64,000 nucleotides of DNA from Craterostigma plantagineum (GCA_027422505.1 JAPQWV010000051.1:5547501-5611500), one strand, 5' to 3'. Positions 1 through 11,076 are shown, counted from the stretch's first letter. The notes: generated by a model not told the origin, from the letters alone. Numbers and translations: made by a program.

Positions 1-1163
1 ATCGTTGCGTGCATCTTGTACAGCAAGCAGCATAGCTTTCCTCTCACCATCACCGACAATCCCTTGGTGAGTTTCCAGTTGCTATTCGGCATCTCGTTGT
101 AGTATCCTTTGTTGTCCAGCACTTCAACAGAAATCAGGTTGAGCCGCAGGTCTGGAATGTGTCGCACATCTTTCAGCCGGCACCCTACGCTCGTTTGGAT
201 ACAGATATCACCGATCCTTACTATTTTAGAAACACTTTGGTTACCCATCTTGGTAGTTTCAAAGTTTCCCGCCTTATATATGGAGAAGTATTCACGCCTT
301 GGAACACAATGGTAGGAGGCACCAGAGTCCACTACCCATTCGGTGCTTGCATCCGCAACATGACAGCAGTCTGCTTCATTCACCAGAGTAACCTCTCCTC
401 CATCGTTGGAGGCGATTGCAGACGTGTTCTTGTCATCATCTTGTTTCTGCTTTCTGTTGAGAAGCCTACAGTTTCTTTGTAAGTGGCCAAATTTTCCACA
501 ATGGTGCACTTCCTCATCTCCCTGGACTTGGATCTATCTTTCGACTTGTCGTATCCTTTTGGTCCTCTACTCTTGCTCCGACCCCTATTCTCCGTGACAA
601 GGGCCAGATTTCCCGAACTGGTACTGGTGGCATCCTTTCTTCGCAGCTCTTCATTGTAGAGTTTGTTTTTCACCATCTCCATCGTGACTTTACCGCTTGG
701 TGCCGAGTTAGTGAGGGATATCACCAACGTATCCCAGCTATCTGGTAGAGATCCTAGTAGTAGACATATTTGTAGATCATCATCAAGGATTAGACCAGCA
801 CTCGTGAGTTGAGTTAGCAGCCCTTCAAAGTCATTCAGATGTTCTACAACTGATCGTCCCTCGTTCAGCTTCACATTCATGAGTTTCCGCATCATGAATA
901 CCTTACTCAGCGCATTTGTCACCTCATACATACCCTCCAATTTCGTCCAGAGTTTGTAGGGGTCTCGGACGTGGGTGTAGAGGCTTATGTCCACCCATTG
1001 GCGGATCACACCTAGCGTCTTTCTTTGCAATTTCTTCCAGCATCTTGCCTGCATTTTCGATTGGATCATGGAGGTCTTTGCAATAAAGGTAATCCTCCAT
1101 CCTTGATTTCCATATGGAGTAATTCGTTACTGTCAGCTTGATCATTCCTCCGTCGTTCCCCAT
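1..1163 (-). pseudogene. E1 copia gag and start of protease, frameshifted
   Basis: The likely start is the Met at 1163, giving the UBN2-type gag N-terminus with the TNYSIWKSRMEDYL motif. A frameshift near 1040 moves the reading frame to the segment with GVIRQWVDISLYTHV and SLPDSWDTLVISLTNSAPSG (about 1040-520). A second frameshift near 510 precedes the zinc knuckle, which reads HHCGKFGHLQRNC after loss of about one base. Downstream at about 345-300 the retropepsin motif WVVDSGASYHCV is readable, followed by the start of the gag-pre-integrase region. The role would be capsid protein and polyprotein processing, but the shifts make it non-functional. Confidence 0.85.
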
Positions 1164-1249
1164 GGCCGTCAAATCTACCAGCAACCTACTAGTATCTTTT
1201 CTAAGATCAGTCAAAGCTGCAACCACAGAGCATACCCATAATACTATCA

Positions 1250-1261
1250 GGCCCGATACCA
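1250..1261 (-). promoter_or_regulatory. E1 primer-binding site (initiator tRNA-Met)
   Basis: The minus strand reads TGGTATCGGGCC, matching the plant copia PBS TGGTATCAGAGC with two differences. It lies two bases downstream of the LTR end. Confidence 0.75.
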
Positions 1262-1263
1262 CT

Positions 1264-1865
1264 TGTTGGGAATGGTAGGCCCCGCGGTGGTCAGTGGGCC
1301 CCGCAGCGGGACAGGTCGATTTGGCTCGGTACGACGATCGGGAGAAGTGGGACCCACAGAGTAAATTTGTGGGACCCGCAGAGTAACTCCACGGTAAAAA
1401 TAAAATTATCGTAAAGTAAGAAAGAACACTAGAATCTCTGTTAACAAAGAAGGAAAAACCACGGTCAAGTCGGCAAAATCTTCACTATAGTAAAAATAAC
1501 AACCCTCGAATTTTTACAATTCACTTTTACCACCCGTTTTTACCTCACACCTCTCTGTAGATGTGGAACCCTATCAGTTTCTACCTGAACTAATAAGCTC
1601 ACAATTTACTCGAACTACTTCTCTTTATATAGTAAAACTCAAATGAGCTTGTGGTGATAATAAATGAAGAATCCTCGGCCTATTTATAGATATCTTCAGC
1701 TCTTCTAGACTGCTGGAAACGGGTGGCCAGGAATCCGCCGCGTCGCCCTTCAATATAAACCGTTCATTATTTTATTATATATGTATAAAATAATATTATA
1801 ATATAATATTAATAATATTATTTTATTTTTATTTTTTATTTTCTTGTGGCGGCGTCAACTCAACA
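1264..1865 (-). repeat. E1 5' LTR (602 bp)
   Basis: On the minus strand it begins TGTTGAGTTGACGCC and ends CCATTCCCAACA. This gives the 5-bp terminal inverted repeat TGTTG/CAACA typical of LTRs. The end is followed by two bases and then a primer-binding site. It contains an AT-rich tract at about 1760-1840. Only one LTR is in the window, so its length rests on the terminal motifs and the LINE junction. Confidence 0.8.
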
Positions 1866-2905
1866 GGCTGGATCCCATCAGTTTTTTGCTTCCGAAGCAG
1901 GTTCTTCATGACATTCGTAAGCGTATGGCGAAGTTTTGATGGAGCTCGAGAAACGAGCATAAGACCCACTGGTTATCTTGGCACAATCTTGCAAGGCCAA
2001 AGAGCTCAGGAGGTATGGGATTCAAAGATCATCATCTCTTCAACCTGGCGCTCCTCGCTAAACAAGGGTGGCGAATCTTGTCTCGGCCTGAGAGCCTTTT
2101 GGCCAGAATTCTCAAGGTACGATACTTCCCAGACGTGTCCTTTTCTCAGGCTAAGCTGGGGTCGGCTCCCTCAATGACCTGGCGCGGCATTATGGCGGCT
2201 AAACCAATATTTGACTCCGGTGTTCGATGGCAACCACGAGCGGGAACGAGCATAAGCCTCTAGAATGATCCGTGGCTGAACCGAACCTCATCCTTTAAGC
2301 CAATAACACCAATCCGACAAGAGCTAAGCAATTGGACAGTTTCAAACATCCGCATGCATGCTACCAGCGCTTGGAACGAATCTTTAATTCACTCCATCTT
2401 CCTCCCCTGTGATGCGGAAATTATCTTGGGTACCCCACTTAGTTTGTCGCTGAACGACGACAAGCTCATCTGGCACTTCACGAAGGATGATTCATTCTCC
2501 GTCAAAACCACCTATCAACTAGCTCAACAGATTACCTCGAGATCCTCTGCTAGCACGAGCTCCCCACAATGTTGGAAATTCCTCTGGAACTCTTGCGTCA
2601 TTCCGAAGGTGAAAATCTTTGCTTGGCGTCTTTGTCGCGGTGCTCTCCCAATCACAACTAATCTTGCGGCCCAAAAGTGTCTTCCCAGCCCTCACTGTAG
2701 CCGTTGTGGTTCACCATTCGAAGATACCAAGCACGTTTTTATCTCATGCCCTTACTCGCGCCAAATTTGAAAAGCCTCTTGCTTCTCTTCAGGCTTTGAA
2801 AAGTTGTGGATCATCTCTCCTGAATTTTGGCTTCGCAAAGCTTTTGAAGTCCTTGGCACGAATCTTTTCAATGAGTTCCTCAATCTCTTATCGGCTATCT
2901 GGCTA
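1866..2905 (+). pseudogene. LINE (non-LTR retrotransposon) ORF2, C-terminal RT and zf-RVT region, first half
   Basis: Plant L1-type ORF2 sequence: the RT thumb region (FLLPKQVLHDIRKRMAKF, then SSGGMGFKDHHLFNLALLAK and a TWRGIMAAKPIF segment) is followed by a zf-RVT region (KFLWNSCVIPKVKIFAWRLC ... HCSRCGSPFEDTKHVFISCP). Premature stops occur at 1937 (Trp to TGA), about 2261 and 2768, so it is a pseudogene. The 5' side is cut at 1865 by E1 and the 3' side at 2905 by E2. The reading resumes at 8797. Confidence 0.88.
2901..2905. repeat. Left target-site duplication of E2 (GGCTA)
   Basis: GGCTA flanks E2 on both sides (2901-2905 and 8792-8796). The match can be extended to GGCTAT, so the exact boundary is ambiguous by one base. 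It shows that the two LINE pieces were once contiguous. Confidence 0.7.
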
Positions 2906-3289
2906 TAACAAAATTGAGAACGAAGCTTGTATACATCGCATTTACGTGGTTCAGATTCCTTGAAGAATCTTACGTCCACGGAGAACCGATAAAATCTTTA
3001 TTGATCTTACGCAAGATTTTACAGAGATGAAAAGGAGATAAAGAATAACAAAATGGACAATCGACATATTTTATATGCTATCAGACACTTAAAAGCAGTT
3101 AAAAACCGTTAAGTGACTAAGCTGATGGAATAGCCGTTACTATCTGCAACTTAGTAAGTGATAGGGCGACATAAACTTAAAACACGCTTTTGAATTTTTA
3201 TCAGCTCCTCTCGTTTGATAAATGGAACAGTAGTAATGAGCTACTTCAGGGATTTTCAGCTCCATGATTCTTGACTTTGGTCCGCAATA
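2906..3289 (-). repeat. E2 3' LTR
   Basis: About 384 bp, clearly similar to 8407-8791 along its length (for example the shared blocks ACGTGGTTCAGATTCCTTGA and ACGTCCACGGAGAA). The minus-strand 5' end is TATTGCGG, directly after the purine tract. Confidence 0.9.
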
Positions 3290-3300
3290 TGCCCCCACAA
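3290..3300 (-). promoter_or_regulatory. E2 polypurine tract
   Basis: The minus strand reads TTGTGGGGGCA, directly before the 3' LTR. It is the expected plus-strand primer of reverse transcription. Confidence 0.7.
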
Positions 3301-3334
3301 GATGGATGAAATAGATTTATTATAGCCATCTTGC

Positions 3335-4290
3335 CTAGTAGCCGCTGTAACAAAGGCCCTGTGAGTGGTTTGTGAAGAGATCTGCAAGCTGCTGCTCTGT
3401 TCGAATTGGTAGGAGTTTAATTGCCCCAGTTGTTACATGGTGTCTAACGAAGTGGCAGTCCACTTCTATATGTTTAGACTTCTGATGAAATTTGGGATTT
3501 GATGCGAGCTTCAACGCTGACTGGTTGTCGCAGGAGAGCACTGGTGCTTGTTGCTCTTGTATGTTCAATTCTATCAGGAGGTTTCTGATCCACATAAACT
3601 CTGCCACGAGGGATCCCAACGCTCTATATTCAGCTTCTGTCGAAGATCTGAAAGCCGTGGCCTGTTTCTTTGCCATCCAAGTCACCAATGCATCGCCTAG
3701 GAATGTGCAATAACCAGTGACTGACTTCCTAGTGTCAGCACAGGTGCCCCAGTCAGCATCCGAGAAGCCCTTCAACTCAAGACCTGGATTTGAGCTCAGC
3801 AAAATACCCTGTCCCGGTGAGCCTTTTAGATACCTGCGTAGGTGATGTGCCGCCATCATGTGGGTTGTCCTTGGCAACGAAATGTATTGACTCAACTTAT
3901 GTAATGCAAAGGTGATGTCCGGCCTTGTGAAGGTTAGGTGAAGTAACCTTCCTACAATCTCCTATAGCTGAATGGGTTGGATAGCAGCTCCCCATCATCT
4001 TTTCTGAGCTTATTGTTTGGATTCATAGGGGTGGATAGTGGCTTTGATTCCAAGTACCCCGTGTCATCAAGCAACTGCAGTGTATACTACCGTTGGGATA
4101 TGTATATCCCTTCTTTATTTCGGGCCACTTCGATGCCAAGGAAGAACCTGAGTTGCCCTAAGTCTTTAATCTTGAAATGTGTTTGCAGGAAGTCCTTAGC
4201 CTCTGTCAGTGCTTCCATAGACGGCCCTGTAAGGATTATATCATATACGTAGACTAACAAGATAACTAAGTTACTACCTTTCCCCTTCAT
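3335..4290 (-). pseudogene. E2 RT C-terminal part and RNase H
   Basis: Two open segments. At 4290-4087 the RT palm shows YVYDIILTG where copia RTs have YVDD, so the first catalytic Asp is Tyr. It is followed by the FFLGIEVARN motif. At 3895-3335 the RNase H domain shows GFSDADWGTCADTRKSVTGY, SSTEAEYRAL, SCDNQSALKLA, HIEVDCHFVRHH and QLADLFT. About 190 bases between them carry stops. The enzyme would copy the element RNA and remove the template strand, but it is inactive here. Confidence 0.88.
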
Positions 4291-4307
4291 AAAAAGAGTA
4301 TGTCCGA

Positions 4308-4910
4308 CTAAGTTTGTTTGAATCCAAAGGTCTTAACAGCACCCATAAACTTCCTATTCCACTGCCTTGATGCTTGTTTCAAACCATATATGGATTTGTG
4401 CAATCTACATACCATCTTACTAGCTCCATGTCTGTGAAGATTCTTATAGAATCCTTCGGGTAATTCCATATACACCTCTTCAGACAGCTCCCCATTCAAG
4501 AAGGCATTGCTCACATCTAGTTGCAGTAGGTCCCATTTCAGCTTGGCTGCGAGAGAGAGGACGATCTTGATAGTGTTTGGCTTAGCGACAGATGCAAACG
4601 TATCTATGTAATCCACTCCTTCCCGTTGGTCATATCCTTTTGCTACTAAGCGGGCTTTGTGTTTTTCTACCTTACCCTTTGAGTTGAGCTTTGTTTTATA
4701 CACCCATCGACTGCCTATTGCCTTTTTACCTGCGGGTAAGGGTACTATAGTCCAAGTCCCATTATCTTCAAGAGCCTTAAACTCTTCATTCATGGCTTCT
4801 AACCATGTTGTGGAGGATGATGCTTGGGTGTAATTCTCTGGATCCTGTCCTATGGAGAGGCTGCAGATGAAATCTTGGTACTGCCCTGAAAATTGATTAT
4901 ATGACAGCAC
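4308..4910 (-). pseudogene. E2 RT N-terminal part
   Basis: An open 200-aa segment with the copia RT motifs WLEAMNEEFKALEDNGTW, IGSRWVYKTKLNSKGK, HKARLVAKGYDQREGVDY, LLQLDVSNAFLNGEL and SIYGLKQASRQW. The family motif DETFAPVAK is altered to IDTFASVAK. It is separated from the palm motif segment by a stop at about 4300. The open reading starts within the linker after integrase, so the Met at 4910 is not a biological start. Confidence 0.88.
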
Positions 4911-5194
4911 CTCAGAAATGGGGTATTGGACTATTCTATCTGTCAGTTTATTACAGTGATAGTCTTCTAGATAAGCTAGTCTTCTGGCTTGTCTGCCAGA
5001 CCTTCTTTTTGTTTCTTGAGCTACTTGTAACTCCTCTGGTTGGTCAGGTGGTGCTTGAGTGGCTTTCCGTGTCTGATCAGGTTGGACTGCTTCAGGTGAT
5101 TGATTAGGTTGAACTGTTGGAGCTTCATGCTGGAATGGTTGTGGTGGCAGTCCATGTTCTTCAGCACATGTGAATGGAACACATGGCCCTAGGC

Positions 5195-5838
5195 CATAGT
5201 TATTTGGGGCGCGCCTGAGGCACGCCTAGGCGGTGAACGAGGTGAGGCGGCCGCCCATCGCCTCTATGTGCTTAGAGGCGTCGTCCTTTACGGAGGCGCA
5301 TCTGAGGCGCCGCCTCAGTGCTAGTAATTGATGTGCCTAGGCGGTGAGGCAGTCGCCTTGGTGAAGAACAATGTATTTACAGTGGTAATAGAGATGGGAA
5401 AGAGGGGTTGCGATGAAGATGATGAAGAAACCCTAAGTTGTGGGTTAAATGGGCTTCTTGATGTGGGCCTTTCTAATTTACTTTTAAAAAAATAGTTCAA
5501 ATATTATAAATCTTACAATGATCCAATTGAATTTAACATATTAAAGTTTATTTTCATGTTTCATTAAAATTAAACACATAAAAACGTAACACCCAAAAAT
5601 TGATTTTATGCAATTGATTAATTATTACTGTTTTATTTAACACAATCTTCAACTCATGATAAATGATCAACGTTTATTTTCTTTGTCACACACACAAATT
5701 CTATATATGTATTTACTAAGAGGACATATTATATATAATATTTATATTATAGAATTCGCCTCGGTTTTATAAGGCGACCGCCTTATTTAAGCCTTGCCTT
5801 TGAGGCAAGGCAGTGGCCTCTCGCTTTTAATAACTATG
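5195..5838. mobile_element. hAT-like MITE (644 bp) rich in GCCTAGGCG words
   Basis: The terminal inverted repeat is CATAGTTATT at the left and AATAACTATG at the right. It is flanked by 8-bp target duplications CCCTAGGC and GCCTGGGC, with two mismatches. Subterminal regions on both ends are GC-rich with repeated GCCTAGGCG/GAGGCG words (5205-5360 and 5755-5820), while the middle is AT-rich. It lies in the integrase-RT linker of E2, so it inserted after E2. It has no coding capacity. The 8-bp duplication suggests the hAT superfamily (inference). Confidence 0.65.
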
Positions 5839-7093
5839 GCCTGGGCAGAACATGTGAAGTGAAGGGATTTTCTGTCAAGAGTGAATGCTGCTTCACAAAA
5901 GGAAACTCATCCTCCTTGAAGTTTACATCCCTTGAGATAAAGTTCCCTAGTTTTCAAGTCTAGCACCTTATACCCTTTTACCCCATTTGGATACCCAATA
6001 AAAATACACTCTCTAGCTCTAGAATCAATTTTTTTTTTCTACCAGTAGGTAATGAAGAAGCGAAGCATAGAGAGCCAAAGACTCTCTACATGTGATAATC
6101 CACAGGTGTCTGAAACAGAAATTCATAAGGACTTTTGTTAGCTAGTACTACTGAAGGTGTTCTATTAATGAGGAAAGCAGCTGTAAGAACACATTCAGAC
6201 CAATATGCAATGGGTACATGAGACTGAAAAAAAAAAGTGAATGAGCCACATTAAGAAGATGTTGGTGTTTTCTCTCAACAACAGAATTTTGTTGAGGTGT
6301 TTGCACGCATGAAAGGTGATGTATTATACCCTTATCTCTAAAAAGATCACTCAGGTTAAACTCTCTAGCATTATCAGTCCTCACTGTTTTCACCTTGCAC
6401 TTAAAATGTGTATCTACATAAGCTAGAAAGAAAGTCATAACAGCTTGCACACCAGATTTATATTTGATCATGAATATCTAGGTGAACCTTGTGTGGTCAT
6501 CAACTATTGTAAGTACTGATGTCCTAAGTGGGAAGCTACGTGAAATGACCCCCAAACATCACAATGTATTAGGTCAAAAGCTGAGCAAGCAAGCTTACTG
6601 TTATTTGGAAATGAAGTCCTTTTTGCTTATATCCTGTCTTAAGGTACCCCTAACTACATTTAACACTCCTTTTGAGGGGTGTCCCAAATGATTATGCCAT
6701 ACATTAGAGGACAAAGTACTCAGAAAAGCATGATTATCAGTAACTGTGAAGTTGAAAACAGGTTTAGCTTCTAGCACATAAAGTCCTGCTGTCTTCTTAC
6801 CCTTGCCAATCATTTGCCAAGATTGATCCTGTATTATGAACCTGTCAGCCTCAAAGGTAAACTTGTAATCATGTTTGTTAGCCAAGCAACTGAGAGATTA
6901 AATTAAAATGAAATCTGGGAACAAAAAGTACATCTGTCAAAACAATAAATTTGTTAACAGTGACAGATCCTGCTTGGTTAACCTTGATAATTGAATTATC
7001 TGGTAGGATTACATTTGATTCCTTAATCTTATGGAGTTCAAATAACAGTCTTGGATTACCACAGACGTGTCTCGTGGCTCCAGAATCAATCAA
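5839..7093 (-). pseudogene. E2 protease, gag-pre-integrase and integrase
   Basis: Protease at 7093-6878 begins MIDSGATRHVCG (intact DSG). The gag-pre-integrase segment at 6885-6601 has WHNHLGHPSKGVLNVV. The integrase core is partly readable at 6471-6148, with KTVRTDNAREF and QTPQQNSVVERKHQHLLN, so the central Asp and the Glu are kept. The first catalytic Asp region (around 6600-6480) is disrupted. The linker continues to the MITE at 5838. Confidence 0.82.
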
Positions 7094-7177
7094 CCAAATT
7101 TTATTATCTGTAACTTTTGGAAGATTGCAGGATAAGAGGATACCTCTGTTACCTAATGGTTTCTCTTTCTGTTGGAA

Positions 7178-8319
7178 TCAATCCCTGACTTCTTGTGATT
7201 GGTTGAAGATTGGCTGGCTCATCAGTGCCTTCAAGCTCTGCACCTGAAAAGGAGTCATATGCACTTGAGCTAAGCCTTCTCCCATACCATCAGATCCTAG
7301 AAATGTCTGGCCAATCTGGCACACTTGGTTTGCCTGCTGTGAATCTCTGCTTATTGAGTCCACCATCACCTGGTTCATCCTCTGGCCTCTGAACTTTTGA
7401 TTCTGCTTGAACCCTGGGGGGTAGCCATGGACTTGGTAACATGTGTCCACCGTATGTCCTTTTATATTACAGTGGGTACAACACAGGTTTTCCAAGTTCC
7501 CTTCTCTGTCTGGAAGCCCTTCTTGGAATGATCTGACTAATTTCCGCTGGCCATCATAGCCATGGTAGTTGTTTGATCATCAATCCCTCTGGCCTGACCT
7601 CCTCCCAGCAGCCTCTGCTTTTCCTCTTGGAGCAATGGAGAGAAGAATTTGCTAATCGAGGGCAATGGATCCATGAGTAGAATCTGCCCTCTAACCTGTG
7701 AATGTGAGTCATTCAGACCCATGAGGAAACTGAGAACATACTCCTCATCTAAGTAGCTCTTCAGCTGTATGATCCCTCCACAAATGCACTGACAATTTGG
7801 CTTGTAGCTGTTCAATTCATCCCACAAGGTCTTAAGCTTAGTATAATAGGTTGATATGTTGTTCGAGCCCTGTGCCAAATTGATCAGCTCTCTCTTCAAT
7901 TGGAAGATCCGTGGCTTGTTCCTCTGTCCAAAACGTTCCTGCAAGTCCAGCCACACCTCTCTAGCCGAAGAACTATAAAGAATACTTGCGGATATCTCTT
8001 TTTGAGACTGAATTCAAGATCCAAGAAATAACCACGTTGTTATTTCTTCGCGAGGCACTTATTTGATTCTGAGTATTAACTGGATTCTGAGTATCTTCCA
8101 CAGGCGCCTTAAGATCACCATTTATGAAGCCCTCCTTATTCCTGCCAATTAGCGCAATTAGCATAGATCTGCTCCAAGTCGCATAATTCTCTCCTGTCAT
8201 TGATTCATGAACCAAAAGCTGCCCTGAATTGTCATTGTTGCTGAGAAAATATGGATCATTGATTAATACTGTCGCAGAATTGGTTTGGGGTTTCAAGGGA
8301 GTGGAGCTTCTGCAGCCAT
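7178..8319 (-). pseudogene. E2 gag
   Basis: The likely start is at 8319 (MAAEAPLP), followed at once by a stop. Copia gag motifs then continue in another frame: SGQLLVHESMTGENYATWSR, NVVISWILNSVSKRDI (8383-7973), then WLDLQERFGQRNKPRIFQLK and ISTYYTKLKTLWDELNSYKP (7956-7537). The zinc knuckle CTHCNIKGHTVDTCYQVHGY lies at 7495-7430. At least three disruptions make it a pseudogene. Confidence 0.85.
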
Positions 8320-8395
8320 GGTGCTTGATGAAATTCTTGATAAAATGGCAATCTGATTCTTGATGAGAAACGCAACTTCCCACGAATCAGATACT

Positions 8396-8406
8396 CTCTG
8401 ATACCA
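8396..8406 (-). promoter_or_regulatory. E2 primer-binding site (initiator tRNA-Met)
   Basis: The minus strand reads TGGTATCAGAG with no spacer after the LTR end ...TATTA. This fixes the 5' LTR at 8407. Confidence 0.85.
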
Positions 8407-8791
8407 TAATAGAAATTGAGAACGAAGCTTGTAAACAATGCATTTACGTGGTTCAGATTCCTTGAAGAATCTTACGTCCACGGAGAATCGATAAAATCTT
8501 TATTGATCTTACGCAAGATTTTACAGAGATGAAAAGGAGATAAAGAATAACAAAATGGGCTATCGACCTATTTTATATGCTATCAGACAATTAAAAAGTA
8601 GTTAAAAACCGTTAAGTGACTAAACTGAGGGAATCGCCGCTACTATCTGCAACTTAGTAAGTAATAGGGCGACTTAAACTTAAAACACGCTTTTGATCTT
8701 TTACAGCTCCTCTCGTTTGATAAATGGAACAGTAGTAATGAGCTACTTCAGGGACTTTCAGCTCCATGATTCTTGACTTTGCTCCGCAATA
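8407..8791 (-). repeat. E2 5' LTR
   Basis: 385 bp, similar to 2906-3289. It abuts the right-hand target duplication GGCTA at 8792-8796. Confidence 0.9.
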
Positions 8792-9405
8792 GGCTATCCA
8801 GGAATTTTGGGTGATGAAGCACGAAGACACTCCTCCTCTTATCTCAGTTAAGAGGGCATCTGATATTGCATCCTTTGATAGGCTGCTCTCTAACGGTTAT
8901 CATGGTGCTACGCCTCATTTCCCGGCGCACTGGCAATGTCCCCCTCAAGGAATTATCAAATAAACTTTGATGGACCTCTGCACCCCCAACGCGGCGGGGC
9001 AACTATTGGCATTATTGCTCGAGACGACGCTGGTGCATGCTGCGGTTGGCTCACGAGATTCTTTCATGGATATTTTAAATCGGAGGTTATTGAGGCACGA
9101 GCAGTCCTTTGGGCCTTGCAGTTTGCTCTTCGAAACAACTGGCTTTTCACCATCTTTGAAGGAGATTGCCTCTCAGTCATTAAGAGCCTTGCATCAAATT
9201 CATCCGTCTCATCGAATTCTGGTGCAATCTTGCACGACTGCCTTGCCCTTACGAATATGTTTCATTCTATTTTTATTTTTTTTGTTAAACGTAGTGGTAA
9301 TGGTGTGCTGCCCACTACGTTGCTAAAGTCTTAGGTTGCAATGGCGAGGGTCATTTCCCACCTTCGCAAGCTTTAGCGACTTTGTTATCTTCTGACTTCG
9401 TCTGA
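8792..9405 (+). pseudogene. LINE ORF2 C-terminal RNase H domain, second half
   Basis: This continues the LINE at 1866-2905 after removal of E2. The RVT_3-type RNase H shows NYQINFDGPLHP (first Asp), EVIEARAVLWALQFAL (Glu) and FEGDCLSVIKSLAS (second Asp). A frameshift near 9300 separates it from the terminal AAHYVAKVLG ... LLSSDFV, which ends at 9405. No clear poly(A) tail or target duplication is visible after it. An A-rich stretch occurs at 9427-9450. Confidence 0.86.
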
Positions 9406-9889
9406 ATTTTATGGTCATTTTATTCAAAAGAAAACTCATTAAATTCAATTTCTAGTATATTATATATATAATATATATATAGATATATTATATAGAACAC
9501 AGCCTACGAATGCCATCAAAGTCATAATCATGACGAATACTTCCACGTAAGCTCAACTTCTAACATGGGTGATGGGACATGTGAGCTCGACAGCTATTGT
9601 GCATCTATGACATGGGATAGATATCTTTAATGTTGAGTAAAATATTAATTTGAAATAAGCCGACAACAACACAGTAACCAATGATCTTTGATGTAATATT
9701 ATTATACAAATCATTAATGGAAATAGACATGTTGGACTTGGACGTGGAAATCCCCGATTACTTCAAAACGAATTTATTTTATTCCAAACCCTACTATGAT
9801 TGTGATATTCCACTACAAAGAAAATCTTTTGAAGTCATTCACGCCATGATTCAAGAATTGAGTTTGTGTAAGATTGGACTCACCACCTA
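9406..9889. other. Intergenic AT-rich DNA
   Basis: There is an (AT)n stretch at about 9455-9495. A 69-codon open stretch at 9681-9890 has no recognisable family or codon bias, and I do not call it a gene. Confidence 0.6.
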
Positions 9890-10342
9890 AACCTAAGTCA
9901 CACATATCCAACCCAAAAACTCATCGTTAAACTCAACGGCATTCTCAAACTCAAAATGAAGTAATTCTTCTCCAACCGACGAACCAATGCTCAAACTCAG
10001 ATGAACATTATTATAATATTATCTTCTACCCGATTTTTTAATGTTACCCATGTAATAACTCAATATTTTTTCATATAAAAATGAAGAAAAAAATAATTAT
10101 TAATGATAGAAGTCCTTTTATATTATTTTATTTATTTTTTATTTTTATATGTCTACTTTTATAATTCTAGGGTATACAAATTTTAAAACATCAAACGCAT
10201 CAATTGGGTATCTCATTTCCAAATGCATATATGCGTTTAAAACATGAGAGAGAAAATGAAAATACATTTGAGTTTGCGTTTGGTGTACGGTTGCTGAACT
10301 TTTACTATACATTTTGAGTTTTTGGGTATAGAGGAGATGCCT
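9890..10342. mobile_element. MITE-like inverted-repeat element
   Basis: The left end (CCTAAGTCACACATATCCAA, then CCCAAAAACTC and AACTCAAAATGAAG) matches the reverse complement of the right end (TTAGGCATCTCC, CCCAAAAACTC, AACTCAAAATG). The similarity extends with gaps over about 100 bp on each side, through CCAACCG and CAAACTCAGATG. The centre is AT-rich and non-coding. The ends resemble the CTCCAACCCAAAAACTC-type MITEs of plants. The superfamily is unassigned and the exact ends are uncertain. Confidence 0.5.
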
Positions 10343-11068
10343 AAATAATAGTCTCTTTTATTTATCTATTTATTTTTCAAATATTTCGCACAATGTTATT
10401 ATAGTCATCATACTTCGATAAGTTCATTCTGAGCATAAAATAGACATAATGGACTTCCATTAATTTTCATGGACTTTTGTGGTAATCTTGAATTTCATTG
10501 AGACTAATTATTCTAGTACTAGTACTCTTTGCACATTCAATGCATGTGATATAATATATAGTTTATAATATTTTAATTTAAAATTTTTATTACAAATTAT
10601 GATTTTAATTCAATTATGTATCTATAAATTATAAAAATAAAGTTATAATATTAATTAGCAACAAATAGTAATTACACGTAGTGGGTTGTTTTTAATTTAT
10701 TATTTAATTTTGTTGTTAATTGACAGGTCAAATTGACAGTTTAACCTCATCCCTCATTCTTAATAAAATATATAGATGTTTACAAGTCAAACACAATGAT
10801 TTTAATTGAGATAAAAATTATGACGCTCAGTATGCCATTACCCTCCATTACTTGACCTCACGTTGAGATTTGGGAACTTATAAATAGTTTAGGAACTCAA
10901 AACAAAAAATAGGTGAAAATGTCTATGTAGATGTACATAGAATAGGGACAAGAATTAATTTTTCAGAATTAAAATATTATTTTTCCAAATCGTTTTCACA
11001 TTCTTCCATCCGTACTGTGACTTCATCTCTCCCCCGCCTCCCCCGCGTTGCTCAATTTGTTTAATTAT
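10343..11068. other. Intergenic region upstream of the GAUT gene
   Basis: AT-rich and without a coding signal on either strand. The last part (11020-11045) is C-rich (CTCCCCCGCCTCCCCCGCG) and precedes the TATA candidate. It presumably holds the proximal promoter. Confidence 0.5.
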
Positions 11069-11076
11069 TATAAATA
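11069..11076 (+). promoter_or_regulatory. Candidate TATA box of the GAUT gene
   Basis: TATAAATA about 250 bp before the ATG at 11322. It is followed by a CT-rich leader that fits a 5' UTR. The transcription start is not determined. Confidence 0.4.

Larger units (their letters stand above)
1..1865 (-). mobile_element. E1: Ty1/copia retrotransposon, 5' part only (runs off the window)
   Basis: Read on the minus strand, the order is 5' LTR (1865-1264), tRNA-Met primer site, gag and start of protease. Pol and the 3' LTR lie beyond base 1. The element abuts LINE coding sequence exactly at 1865/1866, so it appears to have inserted into that LINE. The gag carries frameshifts, so the copy is dead. 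No target duplication can be checked because the other end is outside the window. Confidence 0.88.
2906..8791 (-). mobile_element. E2: complete but decayed Ty1/copia element inside a LINE
   Basis: 5,886 bp with two about 385-bp LTRs, a PBS next to the right LTR and a purine tract next to the left one, so the element reads on the minus strand. Order: LTR, gag, zinc knuckle, protease, gag-pre-integrase, integrase, [MITE], RT, RNase H, LTR. LTR copies differ at scattered positions and every coding domain is interrupted, so it is old. The LTR ends appear to be TA...TA rather than TG...CA. Confidence 0.92.

Noticed and set aside
109..482. Plus-strand open frames at the left edge
   Set aside because: They are antisense to the E1 gag-protease reading on the minus strand, which shows clear zinc-knuckle and DSG motifs.
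9681..9890. 69-codon open frame in the intergenic region
   Set aside because: No recognisable family, no promoter or splice context, AT-rich surroundings; chance expectation is high.
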